Source of the DNA: Kitasatospora arboriphila
Lineage (GTDB): Bacteria > Actinomycetota > Actinomycetes > Mycobacteriales > Mycobacteriaceae
Length of the DNA stretch: 64,000 nt
Reading direction: 5' to 3'
Assembly (NCBI RefSeq): GCF_000717275.1
Contig: NZ_JNYV01000004.1
Coordinates: 248,001-312,000, forward strand
Shown: positions 16,935-26,538 of the stretch, one piece after another
Layout: every line of letters begins with the position of its first letter
Numbering within the stretch: the stretch's first letter is position 1
Made by a program: the position numbers and the translations under genes
Notes under the pieces: generated by a model
What the model was told of the DNA's origin: nothing
Database searches by the model: none
The model's input: the letters and a program-made list of their open reading frames with translations, nothing else

Positions 16935-18302
16935 ATGGGCGTCGAGTTCGCGGTGCTCAGCGGAGGTGCCGGCCTGTCGCTGATGTCGGCGGTGCCCGGT
17001 CCCGACCTGGCCGGCGCCGGGTATGACGAGGGTGAATACGCAGTGTCGGGGGTGGCGACGAGGTACACCTCCGCCGACCTCCCGGCCGATGGCCGTTTCG
17101 ACATCGCGCCGGTCGACGACGCCGAGTTCATCACCCGCGTGGTCACGCGCGCGCCCGCCGACGCCGAGCGCTTCAACGGCACGCTGGTGGTGGAGTGGCT
17201 GAACGTCAGCAGCGGACAGGACGCGGCGCCCGACTACACCTATCTGAGCGAGGAGATCGTCCGGGGCGGATACGCCTGGGTCGGGGTGTCGGCGCAGTTC
17301 TCCGGTGTTCAGGGTGGTTCGGCGACGGTGGCCGTCGGCGATGGCGCGCCGAAGGGCCTGGTCGGTGCCGACCCGGAGCGGTACGGCGGCCTGCATCACC
17401 CCGGCGACGGGTACAGCTATTCGATCTTCTCCAGGATCATCGACACCTTGCGGAACGGCTCTGCGACCCCGCTTGCCCACCTCGACATCCAGCGGGTGCT
17501 GGCGGTCGGTGAGTCCCAGTCCGCGCTCGCCATGACCACGTATGCGAACGGCGTCCAGCCGCACGACCGTCTTGTCGACGGGTTTGTCATCCACAGCCGG
17601 GCAGGTGCCCCCATGCCGCTGGGGGAACCTGGCCGGGCCATCGATCTCGTCGCCGCTCTGGGCGCACCCGCCGTGCGAATCCGCGACGATCTCGACGTCC
17701 CGGTGATCCTCGTGCAAACCGAGACCGACATCTTGGGGCATCTCTGGTACCACCCTGCCCGACAAGATGATTCGGCCCGACTGCGACTGTGGGAAGTCGC
17801 AGGCAGTGCGCACGCCGACCGATTCCAGATCGGCGATTTCGAGTCGTTCCTCGGATGTCCCACCGCGGTCAACGACGGCCAGCAACGCTTTGTCGTCCGG
17901 GCCGCCCTGCGTCATCTCGACGCCTGGGTGAGTGACGGGCGCGAGCCGCCTGCCGCCGAGCAGATGGCGGTGGACGACACCGGACCCACTCCGCGGTTCG
18001 TCACCGATGCGGTGGGCAACGTCGTCGGGGGAGTGCGCACCCCGAGCGTGGAGGTCCCGACGTCGGTCCTCAGCGGGTTCAGCACGGCCACGGCGTCTCG
18101 GATCTGCCAGCTGTTCGGGTCCACCGTCCCGTTGTCCCCGTCTGAACTCACGAGTATCTACGGCACACCCGAGGCCTATCTCGAGCAGTACTCGGCTGCC
18201 GCCGACGAGGCGATCGCGCGTGGATTTGTCCTCGCCGAGGATCGCGCGGAGATCCTGCGCGACGCGAGTGAGGCGGCTGCGGCCTGGCGCCTCGACCGGT
18301 AG
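16935..18302 (+). CDS. Alpha/beta hydrolase domain-containing protein (Abhydrolase_10-like)
   Basis: The 455-aa protein carries GTLVVEWLNVSSGQDAAPDY (82-101), typical of the Abhydrolase_10 group, and a nucleophile elbow GESQS at 192-196. A conserved EVAGSAHAD near the C-terminal third probably supplies the catalytic His. These proteins are predicted esterases of unknown substrate, often in secondary-metabolite or terpenoid catabolic clusters. The ATG at 16935 has GGAAGG about 10 bases upstream. No signal peptide is seen, so it is probably cytoplasmic. Confidence 0.75.
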   Translation: MGVEFAVLSGGAGLSLMSAVPGPDLAGAGYDEGEYAVSGVATRYTSADLPADGRFDIAPVDDAEFITRVVTRAPADAERFNGTLVVEWLNVSSGQDAAPDYTYLSEEIVRGGYAWVGVSAQFSGVQGGSATVAVGDGAPKGLVGADPERYGGLHHPGDGYSYSIFSRIIDTLRNGSATPLAHLDIQRVLAVGESQSALAMTTYANGVQPHDRLVDGFVIHSRAGAPMPLGEPGRAIDLVAALGAPAVRIRDDLDVPVILVQTETDILGHLWYHPARQDDSARLRLWEVAGSAHADRFQIGDFESFLGCPTAVNDGQQRFVVRAALRHLDAWVSDGREPPAAEQMAVDDTGPTPRFVTDAVGNVVGGVRTPSVEVPTSVLSGFSTATASRICQLFGSTVPLSPSELTSIYGTPEAYLEQYSAAADEAIARGFVLAEDRAEILRDASEAAAAWRLDR

Positions 18303-18312
18303 AACTGTGGTC

Positions 18313-18810
18313 GTGAAACTGTTGCTGCTGGCCGACACCCACATCCCCAAACGCGCGAAAGATCTTCCGGCGCTGGTGTGGGACGAGGTCGACCGGGCGG
18401 ATGTGGTGATCCACGCCGGTGACTGGGTCGACCTGGCAAGCTTCGAAGCACTCGAGCGCCGGGCGAAACGACTGATCGCGTGCTGGGGGAACAACGACGG
18501 CCCTGATCTGCGGTCGCGCATGCCCGAGCGGGCCGATGTGACCCTCGGCGGGCTGCGTTTCACCGTCACGCATGAGACCGGCGCGTCGGTGGGTCGGGAA
18601 AAACGGATGTCGATCGCGTACCCCGACACCGATGTCCTGGTGTTCGGTCACAGCCACATCCCGTGGGACACCACCACGGGCACGGGGCTGCGTCTACTCA
18701 ATCCCGGTTCGCCCACCGACCGGCGCAGGCAGCCGTATTGCACGTACATGACTGCTCGCGTTGTCGATGGCGACCTCGGCGATGTCGTTCTGCATCGGAT
18801 CGAGAGGTGA
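18313..18810 (+). CDS. YfcE/MJ0936-type metallophosphoesterase
   Basis: This 165-aa phosphodiesterase has all calcineurin-like metal motifs: DTH at 8-10, GD at 36-37, GNND at 59-62, H87 and GHSH at 112-115. Family members are small cytoplasmic Mn-dependent phosphodiesterases with broad activity and unclear natural substrate. The GTG at 18313 is chosen because the beta-strand KLLLLADTH starts there. GTG 18307 is an alternative, adding two residues. It follows the hydrolase by 10 bases and is probably cotranscribed. Confidence 0.82.
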   Translation: MKLLLLADTHIPKRAKDLPALVWDEVDRADVVIHAGDWVDLASFEALERRAKRLIACWGNNDGPDLRSRMPERADVTLGGLRFTVTHETGASVGREKRMSIAYPDTDVLVFGHSHIPWDTTTGTGLRLLNPGSPTDRRRQPYCTYMTARVVDGDLGDVVLHRIER

Positions 18811-18813
18811 ACC

Positions 18814-18844
18814 GCTGACGCCCGGCACGTGACCAGACGTCAGC
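18814..18844. terminator. Inverted repeat between convergent genes
   Basis: GCTGACG (18814-18820) and CGTCAGC (18838-18844) are perfect 7-bp arms with a 17-base loop. They lie in the 43-bp gap between the convergent phosphoesterase and methyltransferase stops. The position suits a bidirectional terminator, although no T-tract follows. Confidence 0.4.
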
Positions 18845-18853
18845 GATCTAGGG

Positions 18854-19585
<732 letters not shown>

Positions 19586-19587
19586 TT

Positions 19588-20556
19588 ATGAAGGCGCAGA
19601 TACTCACCGAAGAAACCGGCCCGAGCGGATTGTCCCTGAACGAGGTCCCGGACCCGGAGCCCACCGGCACCCAGGTGCTGGTCGACATCAAGTCCTGCGG
19701 CGTCTGCTTCCCCGACCTCCTGATGAGCCAGGGCAAGTACCAGCTCAGGGTGCCGACCCCGTTCACCCCGGGCACCGAGGTGGCGGGTGTCGTGTCGTGG
19801 GTGCCCGAGGGATCCGATCTGTCGGTGGGCGACCGGGTTCTTGTCATGTCGGTGGTGGGGGGTTTTGCCGAGAAGGTGGCGGCGGCGCCCGAGCAATTGC
19901 TGCCCATCCCGGACGGCCTCACATTCGACGAGGGCGCCGCCATGGGCATCAACTTCCAGACCGCGCTGTTCGCGCTGAAGACACGTGCCCATCTCGAGCC
20001 GGGTGAGACCGTCGGCGTTCTCGGTAGCGCCGGGGGTGTGGGCGTGGCAACCATTCGCGTGGCAAAGGCGATGGGCGCCAGGGTGATCGCCATCGTGCAT
20101 CGCACCGGTGCCGAAGAGATGCTGCGGGAGATGGGCGCCGACGAGGTGGTTCAGCTCGAGGAAGGCTGGGGCTCGCGGATCAAGGAACTCACCGGCAACG
20201 GTGTCGACGTCCTGATCGACCCGGTCGGGGGCGAGGTGTTCGACGAGGCGCTGCGTCAGGTGGCCCCTGACGGCCGGTTCGTGGTCATCGGGTTCGCGGC
20301 AGGCGGTATCCCCACGGTCAAGTTGAACCGGGTGCTGTTCCGGAACATCTCGGTGGTCGGAGCTGCCTGGGGCGAGTACGTCCGCACCCACCCCGGACTT
20401 CCGGCGCAGATCCACCAGGAGCTGACCACCATGATCGCCGACGGCATGCGGCCACCGGTGAACGTGACCTATGAACTGGCCGATCTGCCCCAGGCTCTCG
20501 ACGACCTGGCGGCAGGCAAGGTCCTCGGCAAGGCGGTAGTCAAGATATCGGAATAG
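19588..20556 (+). CDS. NADPH:quinone oxidoreductase family protein (zinc-independent MDR)
   Basis: The 322-aa MDR enzyme lacks both zinc lobes and has the nucleotide motif GVLGSAGGVGVATIRVAKAM plus GVDVLIDPVGG, typical of quinone oxidoreductase/QOR2-like or enoyl-reductase-like proteins. The conserved SCGVCFPDLL replaces the zinc Cys motif. It would use NADPH to reduce quinones or alpha,beta-unsaturated carbonyls. The ATG at 19588 starts at the canonical MKAQIL strand. It is followed after 15 bp by the DUF2277 gene. Confidence 0.83.
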   Translation: MKAQILTEETGPSGLSLNEVPDPEPTGTQVLVDIKSCGVCFPDLLMSQGKYQLRVPTPFTPGTEVAGVVSWVPEGSDLSVGDRVLVMSVVGGFAEKVAAAPEQLLPIPDGLTFDEGAAMGINFQTALFALKTRAHLEPGETVGVLGSAGGVGVATIRVAKAMGARVIAIVHRTGAEEMLREMGADEVVQLEEGWGSRIKELTGNGVDVLIDPVGGEVFDEALRQVAPDGRFVVIGFAAGGIPTVKLNRVLFRNISVVGAAWGEYVRTHPGLPAQIHQELTTMIADGMRPPVNVTYELADLPQALDDLAAGKVLGKAVVKISE

Positions 20557-20571
20557 TGGAAGTGGAAAACA

Positions 20572-20853
20572 ATGTGTCGCAACATAACTGAGCTTCGTGG
20601 ACTCGAACCTCCGGCCACCGACGTTGAGATCGAGGCCGCGGCCCGCCAGTACGTCCGCAAGGTCAGCGGCGTGCAGAAGCCGTCGGAGGCGAATCAGCAG
20701 GTGTTCGAACTCGCGGTCCTGCGGGTGACCGCTGCGACGCAGGAGTTGCTCCAGTCATTGCCGCCCCGGCGACAGCCGCCCAAAACCGTTCCGCCCCTGC
20801 GTCGTCCCGAGGTGCAGGCGCGGATCGCGGCGCGAGCGGCGCGCGGAGCCTAA
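20572..20853 (+). CDS. DUF2277 family protein
   Basis: This 93-aa protein begins MCRNITELRGLEPPATDVEI, the highly characteristic start of DUF2277, followed by AARQYVRKVSG and PSEANQQVFE. The function of the family is unknown. The conserved N-terminal Cys-Arg-Asn could point to a metal or cofactor role, but that is speculation. GGAAGTGGAAAA lies before the ATG. The TAA stop overlaps the convergent amidohydrolase stop by three bases (shared CTAA). Confidence 0.85.
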   Translation: MCRNITELRGLEPPATDVEIEAAARQYVRKVSGVQKPSEANQQVFELAVLRVTAATQELLQSLPPRRQPPKTVPPLRRPEVQARIAARAARGA

Positions 20854-21758
20854 CCGAGTCCGAACAAGTCCGACGCGTTGTGGTGCAGCACCCGGCGTAA
20901 CCACTCGTCGCCCATGTCGAGTCGGGTGACCGCACGAAGTGCCGTTGCATAGCCGTAGGGGATGTTGGGGAAGTCGCTGCCCCACAGGACGCGGTGGCCC
21001 AGATCGGCCAGCTGTGCCCCGCGGTCGTCGGGAAACGGTGCCATTTCTTCGGCGAAGTCGGTGAATGCCATCGTCGTGTCGAGATGAATCCGTTCGTGGC
21101 GGCTCGCGATATCAAGGAAGTCCGCGTATTCCGGCATGCCCATGTGCGCGATGATCAACGTCAGCGTCGGAAACCGCTGCAACAGTTCGGCGATGGGCTC
21201 CGGACCGGTGAAGGTCCCCGGCGCCGGGCCCGATCCGCAATGGATGACAACCGGTGTCCTCGCATCGGCGATGGCACCCCACACCGGATCGAGCAGTGGG
21301 TCGAGCGGACTGTAGTCGCCGACCTGGATATGCGCTTTGAACACCGATGTGCCCGATTCGATCGCTGCGGCGACGTATGCCGGCGCAGAGGGCTCCGGGT
21401 AGAAGGTGGCAGTTCGCAGACAGTCGGGGGTGTGTAACGCGAACTCCGCGGCCCAGCTGTTGAGCCAGGCGGCCATGTCGGGTTTGTGCGGATAGATCAT
21501 CGACGTGAACGTCGTGACCCCGAAATCGCGCAGGGTTTGTACCCGCTGCTGTTCGTCGGTGCGGTAGGTGATCGGCCACTGCCTTCCGACGAGCGGGCCG
21601 GCGGCGTCGAAGTAGGCCCAGACCTTGTCCATCACCGACTTCGGCATGAAGTGGGTGTGGACGTCGATCATTCCGGGGAGGCCAAGGTCGCTCCAGATCG
21701 TGCGAACGGCGTGCACCTCGGCCGGGGACGACGGGGAAGGCTCGGACACCTCGCCCAC
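20850..21758 (-). CDS. Amidohydrolase family protein (amidohydrolase_2, ACMSD-like)
   Basis: The 302-aa TIM-barrel hydrolase has IDVHTHF with metal ligands H34 and H36, VIHCGSG, IIAHMGMPEY, a HLDTT strand and the terminal metal-binding WGSDFPNIPYG. These match the ACMSD/gamma-resorcylate decarboxylase branch, which includes decarboxylases and hydrolases of aromatic or 2-pyrone acids. The GTG at 21758 was chosen because the upstream frame would run into the divergent promoter. The substrate is unknown. Confidence 0.8.
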   Translation of the reverse strand: MGEVSEPSPSSPAEVHAVRTIWSDLGLPGMIDVHTHFMPKSVMDKVWAYFDAAGPLVGRQWPITYRTDEQQRVQTLRDFGVTTFTSMIYPHKPDMAAWLNSWAAEFALHTPDCLRTATFYPEPSAPAYVAAAIESGTSVFKAHIQVGDYSPLDPLLDPVWGAIADARTPVVIHCGSGPAPGTFTGPEPIAELLQRFPTLTLIIAHMGMPEYADFLDIASRHERIHLDTTMAFTDFAEEMAPFPDDRGAQLADLGHRVLWGSDFPNIPYGYATALRAVTRLDMGDEWLRRVLHHNASDLFGLG

Positions 21759-21883
21759 GCTACCGATTGCTTTCCTACCCTTTGGCAGAGCCTGCGTCTG
21801 GACGGCTGTCCAGACATGTGTATGTTTCAATGGTCGAAGTCCGGCGGGGAGTTGCTCCGCAAGTCCGGAACGAAGGCGTGCCG
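21759..21883. promoter_or_regulatory. Divergent intergenic region, amidohydrolase / epimerase
   Basis: The 125-bp gap contains GGACGGCTGTCCAGACATGTGT (about 21797-21818; read as GGAC-GGCT-GTCC plus CCAGACATGTGT). GGAC and GTCC form a short hairpin. CCAGACATGTGT resembles CCAGACACGTGT, the complement of the palindrome upstream of the CYP operon at 36257. No reliable -10/-35 pair was fixed. Confidence 0.35.
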
Positions 21884-23005
21884 ATGACAACTGATCGCAT
21901 ACTCGTGACAGGAGCGTTCGGCCTGGTGGGTGCCGAATTGGTCCGCACCCTGCTGGCCGGTGGCCACGATGTGGTGGCCACCGACCTCGACATCGAGCCC
22001 AATCACAAGAAGGTCGCTCGGCTCAAAGGCGGCAACGGGCTCGCCGGCAGGAACCGGCTCGACGTCAGATGGGCCGACCTGAACGATCCCGCTGCGCTGA
22101 ATGCGCTTGTGTCCGCGGTTCGTCCGACGGCCATCGTGCACTTGGCCGCAGTCATCCCGCCCGCTTGCTACGCGCGCCCTGACCTCGCCCGCAAGGTCAA
22201 CGTGACGGCCACGCGGTCCCTGGTCGATGCCGCTGTTGCCCAACCATCCCCGCCGCGGTTCATCCAGGCATCAAGCGTGGCCGTGTACGGGCCGCGGAAC
22301 CCACACCGCGTGGACGATGTCCTCACCCCGGACATGGCGCCGGCACCGTCGGACCTGTACGGCGCGCACAAGGCGGAAGCCGAAAAGATCGTCACCGCTT
22401 CGCATCTCGATTGGGTGATCCTACGGTTGGGTGGGGTGATGACAGCTGCACCGCGCTGGGACATCGACAAGGATCTGGTGTACTTCGAAGGGTTGCTGCC
22501 CATGGACGGCCGCATTCAGACCGTGGACGTGCGCGATGTCGCCCATGCGTTCGCCGCAGCCGCCACCGGCCAGATGAGCAAGGAGATCTATCTGATCGGC
22601 GGCGACGAGTCGCACCGCATCACACAGGGTTTCCTCGGTCCGGCCGTCTCGGAGGCGATGGGTCTCACCGGTGGACTCCCCATCGGCAGGCCAGGAAATC
22701 CGGACAGCGACCGTGACTGGTTCGCCACGGATTGGATGGACACCAGCTCCGCGCAGGCGGCCCTGGGTTTCCAGCGGCACACGCTTGCAGACCTCATCGC
22801 CGAGACCCGCGATCGGGTGGGCGTCAGGCGTTATCCGCTGCGGGTGATCGCCCCGGCGATGCGCAGGTACCTGCGCGCTCAGTCGCCGTATCGCCACACG
22901 CCGGGCCGGTTCGCCGACCCGTGGGGAGCGATCGCCTCCAGGTGGGGCGATCCAGCGCCCGACGGCCTCGATGGTCGGCAGGCACGGAACAGCGGGGTGA
23001 CGTAG
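21884..23005 (+). CDS. NAD-dependent epimerase/dehydratase family protein
   Basis: This 373-aa extended SDR has GAFGLVG (GxxGxxG, residues 10-16), a DLDIE strand for NAD ribose binding, the SSVAVYG block and YGAHK as Tyr-x3-Lys. These are features of UDP-sugar epimerase/3-beta-HSD-like enzymes. The short C-terminal basic tail (RYLRAQSPYRH) is unusual. Starting at ATG 21884 gives a normal N-terminus. It is four bases from the WS/DGAT gene, implying cotranscription and a lipid substrate, perhaps a sterol-like or fatty alcohol. Confidence 0.8.
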   Translation: MTTDRILVTGAFGLVGAELVRTLLAGGHDVVATDLDIEPNHKKVARLKGGNGLAGRNRLDVRWADLNDPAALNALVSAVRPTAIVHLAAVIPPACYARPDLARKVNVTATRSLVDAAVAQPSPPRFIQASSVAVYGPRNPHRVDDVLTPDMAPAPSDLYGAHKAEAEKIVTASHLDWVILRLGGVMTAAPRWDIDKDLVYFEGLLPMDGRIQTVDVRDVAHAFAAAATGQMSKEIYLIGGDESHRITQGFLGPAVSEAMGLTGGLPIGRPGNPDSDRDWFATDWMDTSSAQAALGFQRHTLADLIAETRDRVGVRRYPLRVIAPAMRRYLRAQSPYRHTPGRFADPWGAIASRWGDPAPDGLDGRQARNSGVT

Positions 23006-23009
23006 TCCG

Positions 23010-24401
23010 ATGGAGCGCATGACCGGACCGGACGCGTTGATGCTCAACATGGAGACCTCGACGACTCCGATGCACACCCTGAAGGTCGCGATTCTGGATT
23101 CGTCGAACCGGGGTACACCGGTGACCCTCGCCGAACTGCGCGCGTTGGTACCCCACTATCTCGGCCACTTCCCCCGGGCGACCCAGCGGATCGAAACGCT
23201 GCGCGGCCATCGGGGACGTCCTTTCTGGGTGCCCGACATGAGCTTTCGGATCGCCCACCACATCGATGAGCACACCCTCCCGGCCCCCGGCGATCAATCG
23301 CAGCTTGATGAACTGCTGGCCGCCTTGGCCACAAAACAGCTCTCGCGCGACCGGCCCCTCTGGGCCATGACGCTGGTGCACGGGCTCAGCGGCGGCCGTC
23401 AGGCGGTGGTCATCCGGGTGCATCACGCGGTGGTGGACGGTCTGGCCGCGCTGAACTGTTTCCGCACGGTGACAAGCGACAGCCCGGGAGCGACTGCGGC
23501 TGAACCGAATCCCTGGTCCTCCGAAGACGCCACACCTCCTGAACGCGCCGAGATGCGTGCGATGGCCCGGCGAGAATCGGTTCGCCTGATGCGCGACCTA
23601 CCGAACGTGGTGTCAGATGTGTATCGCACCGGGGTGGCGGCCCGTCGTTTCGAACAGCGCCGAGCCGTACCCCACTTCATGGGCGCCGACCGCACGAGCT
23701 TCAACACCCCGAGTTCACATCGGCGGCGCTGTGCCAGTGCGTCGATTCCGCTTGCTGACGTGCGGCGGGTCGCGGTGGCCACGGGCACAACTGTCAACGG
23801 CGCGTTCCACGGAATCGTGGCAGGCGCGATCCGCGCGGAGCGTCTGGCCCGCCGAGAACGCACCGATCGGCCCGCCGTCGGGATGTTCGGGGTGTGCCGC
23901 GACCTCACCTCGCCCCGCCGCCAGGGCAACGAGCTGGCGACGGCCACCGTCTACCTGCACACCGAGATCGCCGACCCCATCGAGCGGGTGCGCGCCACTG
24001 CGTCGAGTTGCGCTGCGGCCGTTGCCCTTCGCAGGCAGCTGGGTTTCGACCTCACCGAACATCTCGCGACGTATACCGGCCGCCTGGGACCCTGGGCGCG
24101 TCCGATCGCAGCGCCCATCGCGCCTCTGGTGATGAACCACATCACCACGGCGAACATGCCAGGACCGAGAGAACATCGATGGATCGGCGACGTGAAGGTG
24201 GAGCAATGGACGTCTTTTGCACTGGCGATAGCCCCGGCAGATGTCAACCTGACCGCGTACAGCTACGCGGGGCAACTGTCGATGGGCCTGATCACCACAC
24301 CCGAGTCCATGGCTGACCCGGCGGCATTCCTTGGCCGGGTCCAGTCGTCTCTGGACGAATTGACCTCGGCACTGCGCACGGCTGAGATGCTGGATCGATG
24401 A
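23010..24401 (+). CDS. WS/DGAT family wax ester synthase/diacylglycerol acyltransferase
   Basis: The 463-aa O-acyltransferase has the catalytic HHAVVDG at 138-144 (HHxxxDG), PLWAM at 116-120 and a C-terminal block ITTANMPGP, all standard for bacterial WS/DGATs (Tgs family). It would transfer acyl-CoA to a fatty alcohol, diacylglycerol or other hydroxyl at the membrane or lipid-droplet surface. The next gene starts inside its stop (ATGA). Mycobacteriales often have several paralogs, and this clustering with a hydrolase and TetR suggests a dedicated ester. Confidence 0.88.
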   Translation: MERMTGPDALMLNMETSTTPMHTLKVAILDSSNRGTPVTLAELRALVPHYLGHFPRATQRIETLRGHRGRPFWVPDMSFRIAHHIDEHTLPAPGDQSQLDELLAALATKQLSRDRPLWAMTLVHGLSGGRQAVVIRVHHAVVDGLAALNCFRTVTSDSPGATAAEPNPWSSEDATPPERAEMRAMARRESVRLMRDLPNVVSDVYRTGVAARRFEQRRAVPHFMGADRTSFNTPSSHRRRCASASIPLADVRRVAVATGTTVNGAFHGIVAGAIRAERLARRERTDRPAVGMFGVCRDLTSPRRQGNELATATVYLHTEIADPIERVRATASSCAAAVALRRQLGFDLTEHLATYTGRLGPWARPIAAPIAPLVMNHITTANMPGPREHRWIGDVKVEQWTSFALAIAPADVNLTAYSYAGQLSMGLITTPESMADPAAFLGRVQSSLDELTSALRTAEMLDR

Positions 24402-25558
24402 CGGCCACACCCGGGCCGGATCGTGGCCGCTGGCAGAACAGGTTCGACTCGTCGCTCACGCGGATGTCGCTGCTGGCCGAAGTCCTCCCCCGGGCGGTGC
24501 TGAGCTCGCGCAGCGCCAGCCATCGCGCCGCGGCCACGGGCATCCCATCGTCGGCCTTCGGCGTCCGCCAGGTCGGTGAAACAGCGCTCGACGAGTTCTT
24601 CATCGCCGGCTTTTCGCTGCTGCGCGCCGTGCCCGATGAAGACGACATCAGAGCGAACGTGGACAGGTGTGCGCTGGTGGGCAGCAGGCTCAGGGCGCTG
24701 CCGATGACCGAGGCGAACCCGGATCCCCCCGAGCTCCGAATCCAGCGGTCGATCCGCCGGAAACTGGGGCCGGTGGCGTACGAGCGGCTGGACTACGCGA
24801 GTCCGGACCCCCACCCGTTGTTGCTCTCGGGCGACAAGACCAAGACGGCAGCAACCGTGCGTGTCCTCGAACACCGCGAGCGGGGGCACCCGTGGCTGCT
24901 CTGGATCCATGGCGCCGGGCAGGGTCGGGTCGACGACCTGTTGTCGTTGCGCGCGGCGTTCCTGCACGAGGAACTCGGCTACAACGTCGTGTTCCCGGTC
25001 CTGCCGGGGCATGGGATGCGACGCAGCAAAGGCGTGACCTTCCCCGGCTTCGATCCGATGGCCAACGTCGCGCTCACCGCTCGCGGGATCGCGGAGGTCC
25101 GTGCCCTGGTCCGGTGGATGCATGCGCAGGATCCGACCCCCATCACAGTCGGTGGCATCTCGCTGGGTGGTCCGGTTGCCGCAATCGTGGCCGGCCTCGA
25201 ACCGCAGGTGCAATCGGTGATCGCAGTGGTCCCGATGCTGGACCTGCACGCCACCATGGCCCATCATCTGCTCCGCGGCGGTGACCGGGGTCGTGCGATC
25301 GCAGACCTGTTGCGGTCGGATCCGGTCCAGGACGTGACGAGCGTGGTGGATCCCCTCAGGGTGGTACCTCATGCGCAGGCGGACCGCCGTCTGGTGGTGG
25401 CCGCCCTGAACGACAGGGTGACCTCGGTTGCCGCCGCGGAACGTTTGCACGCCCATTGGTCAGGGCCGGTGCACTGGTACCCGGGTGGACACATCGGCGG
25501 GGTGATGTCGTCGGCCGTACGTACGGCGATCACCGACTTCGCATCGGCGCAGACCTAG
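24398..25558 (+). CDS. Alpha/beta hydrolase
   Basis: The 386-aa protein has a 130-residue N-terminal helical region, then WIHGAGQG (oxyanion region), PVLPGHGMR, the nucleophile elbow GGISLGG and a C-terminal GGHIGG that probably holds the catalytic His. The pattern resembles actinobacterial hydrolases paired with WS/DGAT genes, whose role may be release or remodelling of neutral lipids. It is coupled to the acyltransferase by an ATGA overlap. No signal peptide or membrane segment stands out. Confidence 0.75.
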   Translation: MTATPGPDRGRWQNRFDSSLTRMSLLAEVLPRAVLSSRSASHRAAATGIPSSAFGVRQVGETALDEFFIAGFSLLRAVPDEDDIRANVDRCALVGSRLRALPMTEANPDPPELRIQRSIRRKLGPVAYERLDYASPDPHPLLLSGDKTKTAATVRVLEHRERGHPWLLWIHGAGQGRVDDLLSLRAAFLHEELGYNVVFPVLPGHGMRRSKGVTFPGFDPMANVALTARGIAEVRALVRWMHAQDPTPITVGGISLGGPVAAIVAGLEPQVQSVIAVVPMLDLHATMAHHLLRGGDRGRAIADLLRSDPVQDVTSVVDPLRVVPHAQADRRLVVAALNDRVTSVAAAERLHAHWSGPVHWYPGGHIGGVMSSAVRTAITDFASAQT

Positions 25559-25647
25559 AACGGTCCGCGCCTGAGGCGCCCTGTGCCGAGGTGGTCGGCC
25601 GGAGCAGGTTGGTGGCCCACGTGGCGGTCGGGGTACCGTTGCCAGCT

Positions 25648-26220
25648 GTGCCTGATCAGTCCCCGGTAGAAGCCACTCGTCGACGACTGACGGGCAAACG
25701 TGCCGACACGGTGTTGAAACTGGGTGCGGCCACCGTCGAGGTACTCGGCGAAGTGGGTTACTCGGAGCTGACGGTGCCTCTCGTCGCGGCCAAGGCGGGC
25801 CTTGCCCGCGCGACCGCCTACATCTATTTCTCCTCGAAGGAACATCTCGTCGCAGAGGTGTACTGGCGTCGGCTGACCACCGCCACACCTCCGGCCAACG
25901 ACTCGCCGGAGATGATCGAGCGCGTCGTGAGCGTGCTGCGGTACCTGGCCCTCAATGTCGCCGACGAGCCCGAGTTCGCCGCGGCGGTGACGCAGGCATT
26001 GCTCAGCAATGACTCCGACGTCGAACAGCTCCGCATTCAGATCAGCCGCGAGATCCATCGTCTCCTGGTGGCAGCCGTCGGGTCGGAGGGCAGTCCCAGA
26101 GATGTGGGACTGCTGGAGTTGGTCTACACGGGTGCGATGGTTCGCGCGGGGATGGGTCATCTGTCCTACGGTGAGGTCGCGGACCAGCTCGAGGCTGCCG
26201 CGCGCCAGATTCTGGCCTGA
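25648..26220 (+). CDS. TetR family transcriptional regulator
   Basis: The 190-aa regulator has the HTH ELTVPLVAAKAGLARATAYIYFSSKEHLVAEVYWRRL. It is clearly paralogous to the TetR at 36304 (both have TRRRLT near the N-terminus, ATAYxYFSSK, VAExxWRRL and RAGMG near the C-terminus). The GTG at 25648 is chosen by alignment with that paralog. Earlier starts are possible and no clear ribosome site was found. It follows the WS/DGAT-hydrolase pair by 89 bp and may control it. Confidence 0.78.
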   Translation: MPDQSPVEATRRRLTGKRADTVLKLGAATVEVLGEVGYSELTVPLVAAKAGLARATAYIYFSSKEHLVAEVYWRRLTTATPPANDSPEMIERVVSVLRYLALNVADEPEFAAAVTQALLSNDSDVEQLRIQISREIHRLLVAAVGSEGSPRDVGLLELVYTGAMVRAGMGHLSYGEVADQLEAAARQILA

Positions 26221-26538
26221 ACGTCCACGCCTTCAATAGTCAAGTCGTCTAATAGCTTTCGCCGGCTCCCGGCGCTGAATGCGCGCTGGGTCCCGTGCCT
26301 GTGCCCGCTGTCGAGAACTCCACTCAATCACACAACTGGACACCCGTCTATACGGTTGACGATACGAACGTCTGTGCGTAATGTCTGACAGGCTTCGAAC
26401 AAAGTGATCTGCATCACCAGCCGCCCCATCTCCCGCTCCTCGCGAGCCCACTGAGAAACCAGTCCTCCGTCGTGGATGGCCGGGCGATGGCGTCTGGCGC
26501 TCGATCGCCCCATCCATGGATCGTGAAGGGTATGAAAT
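26221..26538. other. 318-bp non-coding region upstream of the ABC importer
   Basis: No convincing gene is present on either strand. The base composition is less GC-rich than the flanks. It contains a strong SigA-like promoter (26356-26384) and an untranslated leader of about 150 bases before the ATG at 26539. I see no riboswitch or attenuator structure I can name. Confidence 0.6.
26356..26384 (+). promoter_or_regulatory. SigA-type promoter of the ABC importer operon
   Basis: TTGACG (26356-26361) and TAATGT (26379-26384) are separated by exactly 17 bp. This is the best housekeeping-like promoter seen in the window. Transcription would start near 26391, leaving a 5' leader of about 148 bases before the substrate-binding protein gene. 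Confidence 0.65.

Noticed and set aside
16764..18629. 621-codon antisense frame opposite the hydrolase and phosphoesterase genes
   Set aside because: No motif, and it conflicts with the GESQS hydrolase and the complete phosphoesterase signature.
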